Below, piece by piece: positions 33,131-44,462 of a stretch of DNA of 64,000 nucleotides (its first letter is position 1; each line of letters opens with the position of its first letter). Origin of the DNA: Mycocentrospora acerina (taxonomy: Eukaryota > Ascomycota > Dothideomycetes > Pleosporales); contig JAKUHH010000026.1 of the NCBI GenBank assembly GCA_022701365.1, positions 1 to 64,000 of the forward strand, read 5' to 3'. The notes under the pieces are model-generated. The model did no database searches and was not told where the DNA came from. It saw only the letters and a list, made by a program, of their open reading frames with translations. Made by a program: the position numbers and the translations under genes.

Positions 33131-36100
33131 CTATGCGCTCTTCGCCATAATGGCACGGTAATAGTTGGTACTCAGATGACATGAATGTTTAAGCCATAGG
33201 TCCTCCGTGAGAGGGAGGCGGAGGATGTGGCTCTTGTTTGTTTCCTAGACATCTGTTAGCAATTGTTTTCACGAAAAAATTAAAGATTGAAATTGACGTA
33301 CTTCTGTCTCTGCAAGTCGGTTGGCGACGACACCAGCAATCTCCATGAGTGCAACGCGCTCCTCAAGACCGCAAGATTCCAGTCGATCCCGTGCGGCAAT
33401 CTCAAGTGCTTTTTGAAGTTTTGATAATAAATCTTCAATCTGCGCGTCCAGCTCCTCGTCTACACGATATGTTGAACGCTGGGCAGACAAGTCGATGAGT
33501 TCAATATAGTCGAAATAAATCTGACCGCCTTGAGCCCATCCTTGCACAGGTTCCTTCCGGCGCCCAAATGCGCTGCGCACAGACGATGTAGCAGACACAG
33601 GACTGTTCGTAGGCGAAGGGACAAATCCATCCATCAACTCGCGCAGGGCGTCATAGTCTCGCGATATAATGGCTTCAGGACCAACCTTGCGACAAAGAAC
33701 TTCGTGCGCCTCGTCCAGCTCTTCTGCCTTGATGAGATGGGTAGCTTGACGCACAGTATCACCCTCAGTCTTGGCCTGCAGAGCGGCAGCAGCATGGAGC
33801 CAGGTGGCGGGGACTTGAAGGTTGTGTGTGAGATAGGTGTATGTAGAATCTGTTTCCGCGAAAGAATAAGTGCTGGAGAATTGGTTGAGCAGAGACTTGA
33901 TATAGTGCTCACGCATTGCTGCGGAAGAAAGATGTGTGTACACCCAGACAGCCGTTGTCCAGTATTGTGGTGTGTGTAGTGAGGCCGCATACGTAAGTGT
34001 GATTTTGTCGCCGAGCTCAACGAGCGCTTCTCCCGCTTGCAAGTCCTTTGTGGGGGACGCACGGATGGTCGACATGAACGAGGTCTCACCATCACCACTG
34101 GCTGTGGGCATGTTAACCTTTCGCTCATCCGCTTCACTCGCATCTTCCTGTCGCGATTTGAAAAGCTGGAATAGCTGAAAGGACAAGCGAGCGTTCATGG
34201 GATGACCCGAAACATTCTCCGGAGCCAAGACGTCTTCAATGTTTGCAGACACATCCAGCCTGGACGAAGCGTAGAGTTTGAGGATGCCCCACAGCAAGTC
34301 CTCGCGGTTTTCAGCTTGCGCGTCTTCCCAACCCATGTCTGTGCTGGCCTCAACGAACCACGGCACAGGCTTGACGTCCTCCCTGCCATCCTTGACGGCA
34401 TCTGCAAACTGCGCAATTGCCAGGTCAACAGACTCTTCCGCCATGGTGCCATACCAGAGACGAAGTCCAAAAGCTCGTCGCCAGTCGAGCGCGAAACGGC
34501 TTGCGATGTTGAAAGTAGAAGCTTGGTTTTCTCTTCCAACACCAGTCTTGCCCTCGACAAGCGCGCAATTACCGGAAAGCAATTCGTACAGAGCGCGGTG
34601 TGAATCGTCCATCTCAGATAGTATGTCTAGGCGCCGCCACTCCTCAAGTTGTGTGCTCATGCTCTGTCGCATGCTGGCGTCACCGCCAATTTGCGCTACC
34701 ATTGTGGCCAGCCGAAGGTCCAAGCCTTCAATCAGAGCATGGCAAGCATCGGCGACATCGTTGCAGCTGAGCTGTGCAATAGCGCGCTCTTCTGGAGATG
34801 CAGCTTGTTGAGCATGCTTTTGTGCGTCGCTCCAGACAATCTTCTTCCACCACTCTGAAAACTTCTCCTTTCGGTAAATCTCAATGTCTTCGTGGTCGAC
34901 GCCAGAGGGCAGAGTATCAGCATCGTCGAATAGAAGGGACAGCAACTGCCACACATGTTGCTCGTGAGTACCCGCTTGTGAGTCGATGGCAACCGCCTTG
35001 GCCATATCGGAGAACTCCACTGGAGCAGGGTCCGCCTGCAGCTTCGCGAAAGGAGCCCCGTCGATGGTGAAGATCTTTGTGTGTTGCTTCTGGAGAGCGA
35101 GAGTTTCAGGTACCGCCTATGCATGATTAGAGTTGTGTAACAATGAGGAGAATAGCTCAATCTTACATCAGCAAAGACAGGCATCGTCGTGAAGCGGACA
35201 TCCTTTGTGGCGCCGATAAGCGGTTCTTGGGCGGTAGGAAAGACACCTCCCTCGAGATGTGCAACGCCTTTGTTGCCGTAAACGAGGACGCCGGATTCGC
35301 TGAAGTGTGGCTTAATGCAGTTGTGGAAATCTTTGTCGGCATTGCTCAGCTGGTCGAGATCGTACGAGGATTTGGGTCGTTTCGAATAGGGTAACTAGAG
35401 ACAAGAGTTTCAGTAATCTTGTCCCATATCAATTTACAACTACATACATGATAAAATCTCAGGTCAGAGCGTCAATCTAGAAAGGAAACCGTACATGGAG
35501 GTCCAACCCATATTACGCCCTGCCAACAAGAATGAATAAAAAAGGGAGAAAGGGGAAGTCAAACCTCGATACCATGCGCGACTCGCTTTGGAGACTTTTG
35601 TCTCTCCGTCTCGCCGAAGAGAGATTCCATCAAATCCATCGGCGTCGCAAGAGTTCGCCGGCCAACAGACTGCGAAAACTTGATGTCGTTGGTCTCAATT
35701 TCTCGTATGGTGTTGCCTTGGGTCTCGCGCAAGGCCTGACGATCCTGCTTCTTGGGACTGATGGTGCGCTGAAGTTGGTTCGCCCAGTCATCATCAAAGA
35801 CAGGCTTTGCTTTTGATGGTGTGCCAAAACCGGGTCTTGTAACTTGACTAGCCTTGAGAATCGACTTTGGCTTGAGTGAGCCCCTGAAAGGGTCCGTCTC
35901 GGTAGCGGTTGCTTGCTCCGTGGTGTAAATCGGTCCTGATACAGAGTCCGCCATACTCTGATCTTGAACGGATTCGGATTCGCTTTCAGTGTAGTCAGCA
36001 TCGTGCTGACCATCAAGCGAACCCACGGAGCGATGCCCTAAAAAAGACTGGCCGTGGGATTCATCCTCTTCTTCATCTTCTTCGTAGGCAACCTCGTCTC

Positions 36101-39100
36101 CAAATCCACCTGGGACATTAGCCCGCGCTCGCATGCCCTTTTTGAAGTCGAATGTGTCGTCAGGGCTGGAAGGGTCAGGGCTGACAAGCGAAGACTCCTG
36201 TGGCGTGCTTGTCATCTGGCTGGTGTTGAGTTGAGATTGAGCAGGTGTATCGGGGACGTCGCTGAGCTCACTTGACTCGTCGTACTCTCCATCGCTGTAC
36301 TCTTCACCCTCATAGTCGAGCCCGTACGAGGAGAAGTGAGGAACAGTAAAAGTCCAGTCACCGTTCTGGGCGTTGTATTTAACAAAAGTAGTGCCTTGCA
36401 CTCGCTTGAGACGCTCAAGATGCTTTACATCCTTCTTCCCGGCCTTGTTGCGAGGCCAAGAGTTTGCCAAAGTGATGAGAGACGGTCGGTTCAGGGCAGT
36501 ACCAAGTGGAGGCTTTGGTAGAGCGGTGCATGTCTCACCGTACACGGTTGCGTTGCGATGGTTTAGCTGGACAATGTCGCCGTAAAGCTTATCGAGGTTG
36601 ACTTCGGAAAGATCGACAGGATCACGCATGTTGAACTCGATTTGTCCAATGTTGGTGCGACCGACAACGAAGTTGCGTACTTCCTTTAGCTCATGCTTGT
36701 TCATCTTCTTGAGCTGGTCGAGGGTAGGGCTAGACCAGTAAGCGCCAGCCTTTGGATCCTGGGTCGACTGGGCATTGATGGATGAAGATGATTTGGGCGT
36801 CAATGCATCGTCCTCAATCACACGGGCCAGTTCGGTACCATTGGTCTCCGGAGAGCGGGAGATTTCCTTGTTGGCGTTACCATTGAGGGTTCCTGGAGAA
36901 GCGTCTTCGTCATCCCTACGCAGAACCACTGCAGTCTCTCCATTCGAGGTGGGATTGACATTCTCATCGAAGCTGACGTGCTTTGGCGACGCGTCGTCAA
37001 ACAGCGGAGTGCGAGTGATCTGGCGGTTAATGTTCAGTCTCTTTAGGCTGCCGCTACCAGTGGGACGTGCAGTGGTAGAAAAGGCATTGGGTGCCAGAAT
37101 GCTAGTCTCTGGATTGTAGTTGTTGCGTAAATTGCTCGACGTGACGCCCGCACCGAGTGAGCGAGAAAAGCTACCCGTACCGTACAGGCTGGAGGAGAAG
37201 CCAGCACCGGGCGCAGGCGAGGCGCTACTTGGAGAACCGTAGGTCGAATAAGAAAATCCATATCCACCAGGCCTCTTGTTCTGTGGCGTCAACAAGCGTG
37301 TAGATGCAGCGGGGTTTAGCTTATGCTGCGGCAAGATGGCGTTCTTCTTGTTCTTTTGGCTGCTGGAGAGGGGAGTAGCAATGGGGCCGAGATTCTGAGA
37401 TGGTGCCGCAAGTCCAGCAAACAAGGCGTCGTTGCCGTATGGGTTGGTATTCATGGACGTGCTCAACAGAGAGCTTCCAGATGCACCGAACAAGCTGTTG
37501 TTGTTTGGTTGCTGGTTCTGCTGCTGCTGCTGTTGGTTCTGACCAGAGAACAGCGAGCCACCCAAGTTGGACTGGTTGTTGTTGGTACTCTGTCCCATGC
37601 CTCCAAACAAGGAGCCCCCGCCAATGTTGTTGTTTGTCGTGGAGCCTCCAAACAGACCGCCTGGCTTTTGCTGGTTGTTCTGGCCACCAAACAGACTGGA
37701 TCCGGAGGTTTGCTGGTTGTTCTGCGCTCCGCCGAGACCGCCGAACAAACCTCCTGTGGGAGCCCCAGTGTTGGCTGTGCTGCCACCGAAGAGACTGTTG
37801 CCAGCAGCAGCAGGCTTGGCACCAAAGAGACCTCCACCAGCCGTGTTCGTGTTGGATGTGGATGCGCCAAAGAGCCCACCAGACTGCTGTGGTTGGTTGG
37901 CCGATTGTCCAAAGAGCCCGCCTCCAGTCGTGGCTGTGCTGGCACCTCCAAAGAGACCCCCAGGTTTCTGTTGGTTCTGGTTGTTCTGACCGAAGCCAGT
38001 GGCACCTCCGCCGCCGAACAGACCTCCTGTCTGCTGTGTGTTTTGCGCCTGGTTGGTCTGACCAAAGGCACCTCCAGTGCTGGCGCCACCGCCGAACAGA
38101 CCGCCGCCCGTATTGGCGGTAGCTGTGTTGGCACCGAACGCAGGTGCAGCAGAGGCTTGGTTATTTCCACCAAAGAGCCCGCCACCACCCGTGTTTGATT
38201 GGCCAAAAGCGTTGTTGGTGGTCGAGCCACCGAAAGGAGTCGAGGCCGTGTTGGTGGCGGTATTGTTGCCGAAGCCGAATGGCTTTGGCTGGTTCGCCGT
38301 GTTTGCGTTGTTGGCACCAAACAGACCACCTGCCGCAGGTGCGGACGCGCCAAAGCCACCGGTCGCGCCAAAGCCTCCGGTTGTGTTTGTTGTTGAAGCA
38401 CCGCCGCCAAAGAGGCCACCAGTCGAGGCAGCCGGGGTGGCGCTTGCTCCTCCAAACAGGCCACCCGTGGCGGGCTTGTTCTGGCCAAAGAGGCCGCCGC
38501 TGGTGTTGTTGTTGGCCCCGAATGCGGACCCTGTGTTTTGGCCAAACGCCGAGGTCGAGGCGGTGTTGTTGTTGGCGGCGCCAAAGAGACCGCCCGTGGT
38601 GCCCGTGTTTGCTGTGGCGCCAAAGCCCGTCGATGCGGTCGTGGCCGTGTTGGCGCCAAAGCCGCCGAAGCCGGTGCTCTGGCCAAACGCGCCAGCCTGG
38701 CCGTTCTGGTTGCCGTATCGGCGTCCCTGGTTGTAGTCGGCCACCCTCAGCTCCTCGAGCGAGTAGTTGTGGTAGGGCTGCTGGAAGGTGATGGTCTGAA
38801 AGTGCTGCGTCGACGTCCCCGAGGTGCCGTCCTTTTCGACGTGGGCCGCAAAGGGCGTGCTTGCAGTGCCGTTGTTGGGCTGGGCGCCGGCGGCCGCACC
38901 AAAGCCTCCCGCTGAGCTGCCGAAGCCGCCTGCGGTGTTGGCAGAGGCGCCAAAGCCGCCGGTCGTGTTGCCGCCTCCAAACGCGCCGCCCGTGGTCGCC
39001 GCTGCGCCAAAGGCAGGCTTGCTCTGGCCAAAGAGGCCTCCGCTCGTGGTGTTGTTGTTGTTGGCGCCAAACGCCGATGTCGTGTTGGCCGTGTTGGTGG

Positions 39101-39774
39101 AGCCAAAGCCGCCGAATGTCGAGCCCGACGTCCCACTACCGCCGAAAAGACCGCCAGATGTGGTGCTGCCAAAGGGTTTCGAGCCAAAGGCGTTTGTGTT
39201 GGCCGCGTTGTTGTTGTTGTTGACGCCGAAGCCACCTGGAAGCGTGCATGTTAGTTTCCGTGTCAAAGTCCACAACCGACTCTCGCCAGGTCCGCGCGCG
39301 CGCAAAATTCTTCACACAGTCGAGGCCATCCGCACTACAAGCAGGGCGCCATTGAGGCAGGCGAGCCCGACAAACGCAAGAGCCGGCACGATGACGCGCC
39401 TGCGACGCGCAAAGCTTTCGACGTACCTCCGCCCCCGAAAGGAGAGCTCGTGGTGGTGTTTGCGGACCCGAACATGTTGCTCCCCGGGGCAGCGTTGTTG
39501 TTTGAGCCAAACAGGCCGCCGCTGTTCGCATTGGAGCCGAAGCCTGGCGGACAAGAGGCATTAGACACGGTTTGGCGAGAGGCGCGGAGCCAAGCCATGG
39601 AGCGCATCGGCGACGGTCGCGCAGGGATTTGCCGGGGGGAGTTTAGAACAAAAGAGCGCACTTACCGGTCGAAGCCGTGTTGGCGTTGTTGTTTGCGCCA
39701 AAGCCAAAGCCGCCAGTGGACTGCTGCTGCTGGTTGTTGTTGGAGCCAAAGCCCCCAAAGCCGCCAAACGACAT
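33131..39774 (-). CDS. NUP145: Nucleoporin Nup98-Nup96 precursor (Nup145)
   Basis: Nuclear pore precursor cut by its own autoproteolytic domain into an FG-repeat nucleoporin (Nup98/Nup145N) and a Y-complex scaffold protein (Nup96/Nup145C). Six exons are inferred: 39666-39774, 39427-39543, 35565-39235, 35167-35394, 33302-35116 and 33131-33244, giving 2017 residues. It starts MSFGGFGGFGSNNNQQQQ. The first 3' third is dense in GLFG, FG and Asn/Gln repeats, interrupted by a GLEBS-like stretch near 38690-38830. The autoproteolytic domain holds PHFSSYGL; the cut should fall between Phe (36333-36335) and Ser (36330-36332). An acidic linker leads to the alpha-helical Nup96 part, ending near LRLPLTEDLWLKHS. 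Introns are 122, 191, 170, 50 and 57 bases. The 170-base intron uses a poor donor (GTTTGA), so that junction is least certain. Head-to-head with CDC31. Confidence 0.93.
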
Positions 39775-40467
39775 GTCGACGGTGCCCAGCGGGAGTGCGC
39801 CCAACGTGTCGAACGACTAGCAGTGCGCAGAGGAGTGGTCGCGTGGGCGCGGGCGGTGGGGAGACGGGCGGGCGGCGGGGCGAGGGGAGAGGAGAGATGC
39901 GAGATGCGAGAGGCAGGAGACGGGCGTGCTGAAGAGAGCTTCGCGGGAAACGCGCTAAGGCCAATGGGAGCAGCAAGCGCGGCGGGGGCTGCAGAGCGCG
40001 CAGTGAGTACGACGAAATGTAAATATTTACAGTCTGGGTGAATGTCGCTCTCAGTCTCAGTCTCAGTGTCAGTCACAGTCAAAGCACGGCAGGAATCAGG
40101 TGAAAAGAAATGCAAGCAAAAGAAGAGGCCCCGACAGCGTGCAGACTAAGTACTCGAGCGCCCGTCGCAGAGCAATGGCTCACTGGAACGTCGACGCCAA
40201 GCTGGCACGCTGCTGGGGGTCACGTGGGGCTGGACACGCCCAAACAGACGCTCCTGATTCGCCTTGCTTGCTGCTGTGGACGCTTGCCTGCAGGGGTTTG
40301 TGGGGGATTGTTGGTGATTTTGATGATTATGGGCGACTAGGGGCGACTATGGGTGATTCCTGGCGATGCCTGACGATGCCTGGCGATGCCTGCAGCTGCC
40401 TAATGTCTGCCTCTGCCTGCCTCTGCCTGCACGTGCCTGCACATCGACTGACAGACAACAGACGACT

Positions 40468-40553
40468 GACAACAGGACGAATGAGAGACGACACGACTGA
40501 CAACACGACGAATCAGATACGACACGACAGACAACAGGGCGAATCAGACACGC
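40468..40553 (+). repeat. 31-base minisatellite, nearly three copies
   Basis: Units start at 40468, 40499 and 40530, each beginning GACAACA, followed by CGAAT after a few bases. Copies one and two are full length and differ at a few positions; the third is partial. Confidence 0.8.
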
Positions 40554-40689
40554 ATGCATCCTTTCCAACCCTCCGCGTGACGTGCCCAGATTGTCGATTG
40601 TAGATTGTGCAGAGTGCCGCCAGAACACGCTAGGGCCAACTCCTAGCTCCGACGACGCGATTGCAGTCGCGGTCGCGTTGACCAGCCAA

Positions 40690-40930
40690 ACACCCACACA
40701 TGTATGCATGCAAATATACACACACCCACAAATACATGTACACGCACACAAAAACAAGCACATCTACACCCACGCCCAAGTAGATTAATACCCATACATG
40801 AATACATACATTGACACATAAACACCCACACCCACACTCACACCCATATACACCCACACCAACCCACACACCAACACCCACAACACCCACAACACCCACA
40901 CCAATACACACCAATACACACCAACCCACC
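40690..40930 (+). repeat. CA/CCAACA-rich low-complexity leader
   Basis: About 240 bases almost free of G on the plus strand, made of ACACCC, CCAACA and ACACACC variants, directly abutting the CDC31 ATG. Unstructured A/C-rich leaders are common in highly translated fungal mRNAs, so this may be the 5' untranslated region (inference). Confidence 0.7.
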
Positions 40931-40931
40931 C

Positions 40932-41648
40932 ATGGCGACATCCTCCAACGCCCCCCTCGGCCCCCGCTATGGCCTCGGCCGCGCCAACCCACAGCCACAA
41001 CCACAGCTACAACCCCACCCAACCTCCAAGCCCACCGCACAACGCCTCGACGCCGAGCGCCTCGCCCACGAACGCAAGTCCCGCGCCGAAGCCTCCCGCC
41101 TCACCACCTCAGCCCAGGCCACGCTCGCCGAGCTCACCGAAGAACAGCGCGAAGAAATCGCCGAAGCCTTTGCCCTCTTCGACCTCGACAAGGACCAGCT
41201 CATCGACTACCACGAGCTCAAGGTCGCCATGAAGGCCCTGGGCTTCGACCTGCCCAAGCAGGAAATCCTGCACATTCTCCAGCAGCACGGCGCCCCTGCC
41301 CCCGTCTCTCTGCTACCTTCGTCATCTTCAGCAAAAGCCCCCCAGCAATCCAATGCCCAGCAGCAGCAGCAGCAGCCTCAGCGCCTCGTCCTCGGCTACC
41401 CGGCTTTCCAGGCCCTCATGGCACAACGCATTGCAAACCGCGATCCACAAGAGGAAATCCTGCGTGCCTTTGATCTGTTCGACCAGGGGGGAAAGGGCCG
41501 CATCACAGTCGAGGATTTGGAACGGGTGGCCAGGGAGCTGGGCGAAGTCTTGACCCACGATGAATTGTCCGCCATGATTGAAGAGTTTGACATGGATCAA
41601 GACAATGCAATTAGTAGGGAAGAGTTTGTCAATATATGTTTGGGTTGA
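40932..41648 (+). CDS. CDC31: Centrin / Cdc31 EF-hand protein
   Basis: Calcium-binding centrin, a component of the spindle pole body half-bridge and of the TREX-2 mRNA export complex at the nuclear pore. Single exon, 238 residues, longer than typical centrins (about 160-170) because of an N-terminal Pro/Gln-rich extension of about 65 residues and a Ser/Gln-rich insert. EF1 is canonical (DLDKDQLIDYHE). EF2 has lost its calcium ligands and holds the insert with a run of six Gln. EF3 is degenerate (DQGGKGRITVED). EF4 is intact (DMDQDNAISREE). The TEEQREEIAEAFALFD entry into EF1 is typical of centrins rather than calmodulin. The ATG at 40932 follows the CA-rich leader; an internal Met near the core is not available, which supports this start. 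It shares an upstream region with NUP145. Confidence 0.87.
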   Translation: MATSSNAPLGPRYGLGRANPQPQPQLQPHPTSKPTAQRLDAERLAHERKSRAEASRLTTSAQATLAELTEEQREEIAEAFALFDLDKDQLIDYHELKVAMKALGFDLPKQEILHILQQHGAPAPVSLLPSSSSAKAPQQSNAQQQQQQPQRLVLGYPAFQALMAQRIANRDPQEEILRAFDLFDQGGKGRITVEDLERVARELGEVLTHDELSAMIEEFDMDQDNAISREEFVNICLG

Positions 41649-41945
41649 TGATTGTGATTCTTTTTTTTTTTTTTAAATTCAAGTTCAAGTGTTTTTTTTT
41701 AAATCGTCATGTTTTAATGAATTGTACATATATATATGCGAGCATTCAATGAGAACAATAGTGTTGAACAAGATCATCAACGTCTGTGCAATCAAAATGG
41801 TTAATTCATCAATCAGATCAAATCAAATCAATAGAATCAACACACAAAGTCGCAGAAATTCCATATATACACATCAATAACCACCACCATCATCACCACC
41901 CCTCTACAAAACACACACACGGCCAAAAAAAATATATAACCTCCC

Positions 41946-43676
41946 TCACTGACCAGGCGCAATCAACTGCCCCCTCTTGGCAGCATCGTGTGCCCATCCA
42001 CCCGCCAATGCCTCGCCTCCATTCTGCAGTCCATAGTCCTTCATCCTGGCCTCCAACTCGGGCCGGAAGTGCCTAANCCCCACCCCCCCGCCAATGCCTC
42101 GCCTCCATTCTGCAGTCCATAGTCCTTCATCCTGGCCTCCAACTCGGGCCGGAAGTGCCTAATCAGCCCTTGCAGCGGCCACGCAAACGCCTCGCCCAGC
42201 GCGCAAATCGTGTGTCCCTCCACCTGCTTGGTCAACTCCTGCAGCATGTCAATCTCCCGCACCCGGCCCTGGCCCTTTTCAAACCGGTCCATGATCTGGT
42301 GTGTCCACTTGGATCCCTCGCGGCACGGCGTGCACTGCCCGCACGACTCGTGGTGGTAGAACTTGGCAAGACGGGTAATCGCCCGCACAATGTCCGTCGA
42401 CTTGTCCATGACAATCACCGCCGCCGTGCCGAATCCAGACTGCGAGTCCTTGAGCGCATCAAAGTCCATGAGCTGGTCCTCGCAAATGTGCTTGGGGAGC
42501 ACAGGCGTCGAAGATCCACCGGGAATAACCGCAAGAAGGTTGTCCCATCCACCCTTGACGCCACCGCAGTGCCTGTCAATCAGCTCGCGCAGAGGAATCG
42601 ACATCTCCTCCTCAACCGTGCACGGGTGGTTGACGTGACCGGAAATGGCAAACAGCTTGGTACCCTGGTTGCGCTCACGACCAAACCCGGCGAACCAGCT
42701 GCCACCTCGGCGGCAAATCGTAGGTGCCACAGCAATCGTCTCGACATTGGCCACCGTAGACGGGCATCCGAAAAGACCGACGGCAGCGGGGAACGGGGGC
42801 TTGAGGCGGGGCTTGCCTGGCTTGCCCTCGAGAGACTCAATGAGCGACGTCTCCTCTCCGCACACGTAGGCGCCCATTCCGCGGTGGACGTAGACGTCAA
42901 AGTCGTAGCCGGAACCGCAGGCGTTCTTGCCAATCAGGCCGGCTTGGTAGGCCTCCTGGATGGCGCGCTCGAGCACGGCAGCCTCGTGGTAAAACTCTCC
43001 GCGGATGTAGATGTAGGCAGCCGTGGCGTTCATGGCACGCCCGGCAACCAGACAGCCCTCGATGAGCTTGTGCGGGTCCTTGCGCATAATCTCGCGGTCC
43101 TTGCACGTGCCCGGCTCACCCTCGTCGGCGTTGACCACCAGATAGCGGGGCTTGGTGTCGTCCTCCCAGCCCTTGGCGTTCATAAACGACTACAAACAAA
43201 TCAGTGCCGTCTTCAAGCCGTACGCGGGGGCCGTGTCGCCTACCCATTTCAGGCCAGAGGGGAAGCCAGCGCCTCCTCGGCCACGCAGACCAGAGGCCTT
43301 GATCTCAGAGATGATCTGTGTCCCGTCAGCCGCCCATCACATGACTGGCCTTCTCCTTGCGGCGGTCGCTACCCACCCAGTCGTGGCCCTTGAGCAGAAT
43401 CTCCTTGGTCTTGTGCCAATCGCCGTACTTCATGGCGCTCTTCAGGTCGGCGCCGTGGTGGCCGTACAGGTTCTGGAAGATGCGGTCCTGGTCCTTGAGC
43501 CCGCCATATATCCGCTGTACCGGTGTGTCTTGCACCGTTGCCAGCGTCCTCTTCTGTGTGCGCGCCGGCGAAGCGGTCGTCGTCGCCGAAATGCGAGACG
43601 CGGCCGCAACGGCGGGCAGTGCGCGGTGAGCGGCTGCACTGAGCGTCGTCGGGGCGGGGGCGTGGCGGGCGAGCAT
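41946..43676 (-). CDS. NADH:ubiquinone oxidoreductase 51 kDa subunit, broken by an assembly duplication
   Basis: Mitochondrial complex I subunit (NDUFV1/NuoF type) that binds NADH, FMN and iron-sulfur cluster N3. Exons: 43377-43676, 43244-43315 and 41946-43189; introns 61 and 54 bases. Residues 1 to about 48 form an Arg/Ala/Ser-rich mitochondrial presequence ending near KRTLA. Motifs are GLRGRGGAGFP (NADH), GKNACGSGYDF and YVCGEETSLIESLEGKPG (FMN region), and cluster ligands in ESCGQCTPCREG plus the later Cys in HTICALGE. In this assembly the last exon is interrupted: bases 42001-42076 recur as 42087-42162, separated by an N at 42077. The extra 86 bases shift the frame. With one copy counted, the frame reads through to the TGA at 41946-41948 and gives 509 residues, the usual family length. 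It is therefore annotated as one gene with a sequencing or assembly error. Confidence 0.92.
42001..42162. repeat. 76-base direct duplication flanking a single N (assembly artefact)
   Basis: Copies 42001-42076 and 42087-42162 are identical. Between them lie one N and a C-rich stretch resembling a low-quality read end of the sequence CCACCC. Two overlapping contig ends that were not merged would give exactly this picture. Confidence 0.93.
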
Positions 43677-44462
43677 ATTGATTGCCGTGTCGAGCGTGTC
43701 GCGGTGCAATTGAGGCTCGAGGGGGCCGGCGGGCGGGCTTTGTCGTGGTCAAGTGGCGGCGTCGAAGTCGAAGCATTGACACAATGCCAAGACCCGCCCT
43801 CTGATTGGGCGCCTGCCATCGCTGACATCTTCCATTCCCACGGCCCGATTGACCAACTGCACATCAATTACACTTTGTCTTCAGCACAAGCGTCATCGAA
43901 GCCCCTCTGCGCCACAGCCGTCAAGCCAACAAACCCATGGCAACTCTCACAATCAAAGAGCTCCAGTTGCAGCCTCAAGTAAGCATTTGATAGAAGAAGA
44001 AGAAAAAAAGAATTCATAGATGCAATAGCTAAGAAACCTCGCAGTGTTTTAAACAATATCTCGATTTCATTCTCGTCCTACATACGTACGTACTATTCTA
44101 TGATATATTCAAAATACAATCATTCTCAATTCTCTGGCCCCGCTCCATCCGCCTTCCCAGCCAGAATCCATAGCAAAATTCAGATATCTATGATGAAAGA
44201 CTTCCGTCGGGAAATCTCAGGACTACCTCTGTAGTCCACCGTACGCCAAAAAAAACATCCCACTGTGTAAACGCCAGAGGATAATTACTCAATCTGTGTA
44301 AAAGACAAGAGTGAAACTAAACAGATCAAGCAGAGAACCGCAACGCAGCGCCGAGAGTGAAGATATAACAACCCCAGTCCAGAATACTACCTTAAAACGC
44401 CAAACAAAAAGGGAAAATAATTGAAGATCCAAAACGGCGTGCTCAGTTGTTGTTCTGTAGCG
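43677..44462. other. Intergenic between complex I 51 kDa gene and ATG13
   Basis: 786 bases. The part near 43677 is the promoter of the 51 kDa gene; the part near 44462 is the ATG13 3' region. A possible two-exon small gene on the plus strand (43937-44173) is listed separately. Confidence 0.5.
43937..44173 (+). CDS. Possible small two-exon gene, 56 residues, unsupported by homology
   Basis: An ATG in good context (AACCCATGG) opens MATLTIKELQLQPQ, followed at once by a GTAAGC donor at 43979. An acceptor at 44043-44044 (CGCAG) continues in phase for 42 codons to a TAG at 44171-44173. The second part is hydrophobic and aromatic. It could be a real small protein, the surviving first exon of a lost gene, or chance. 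I do not recognise it. Confidence 0.22.

Larger units (their letters stand above)
39775..40931. promoter_or_regulatory. Divergent promoter region NUP145 / CDC31
   Basis: 1157 bases between two start codons facing apart, so it must hold both promoters. It contains a CAGTCT-type repeat (about 40045-40080), GATGCC-type short repeats (about 40360-40400), a 31-base minisatellite (40468-40553) and a CA-rich tract (about 40690-40930) forming the CDC31 leader. Individual binding sites cannot be named. Confidence 0.6.

Noticed and set aside
37323..39235. Long open frames on the plus strand and other minus frames opposite NUP145
   Set aside because: They are shadows of the Asn/Gly/Phe repeat DNA: low-complexity products with no domain, whereas the GLFG frame fits a known family.
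40630..41040. Minus-strand frame of Cys/Val/Gly-rich sequence over the CA tract
   Set aside because: It is the reverse reading of the CA-rich leader; the composition follows from the repeat alone.
42155..43393. 412-codon plus-strand frame opposite the complex I gene
   Set aside because: Antisense of a conserved GC-rich exon; the minus frame has complete complex I motifs.
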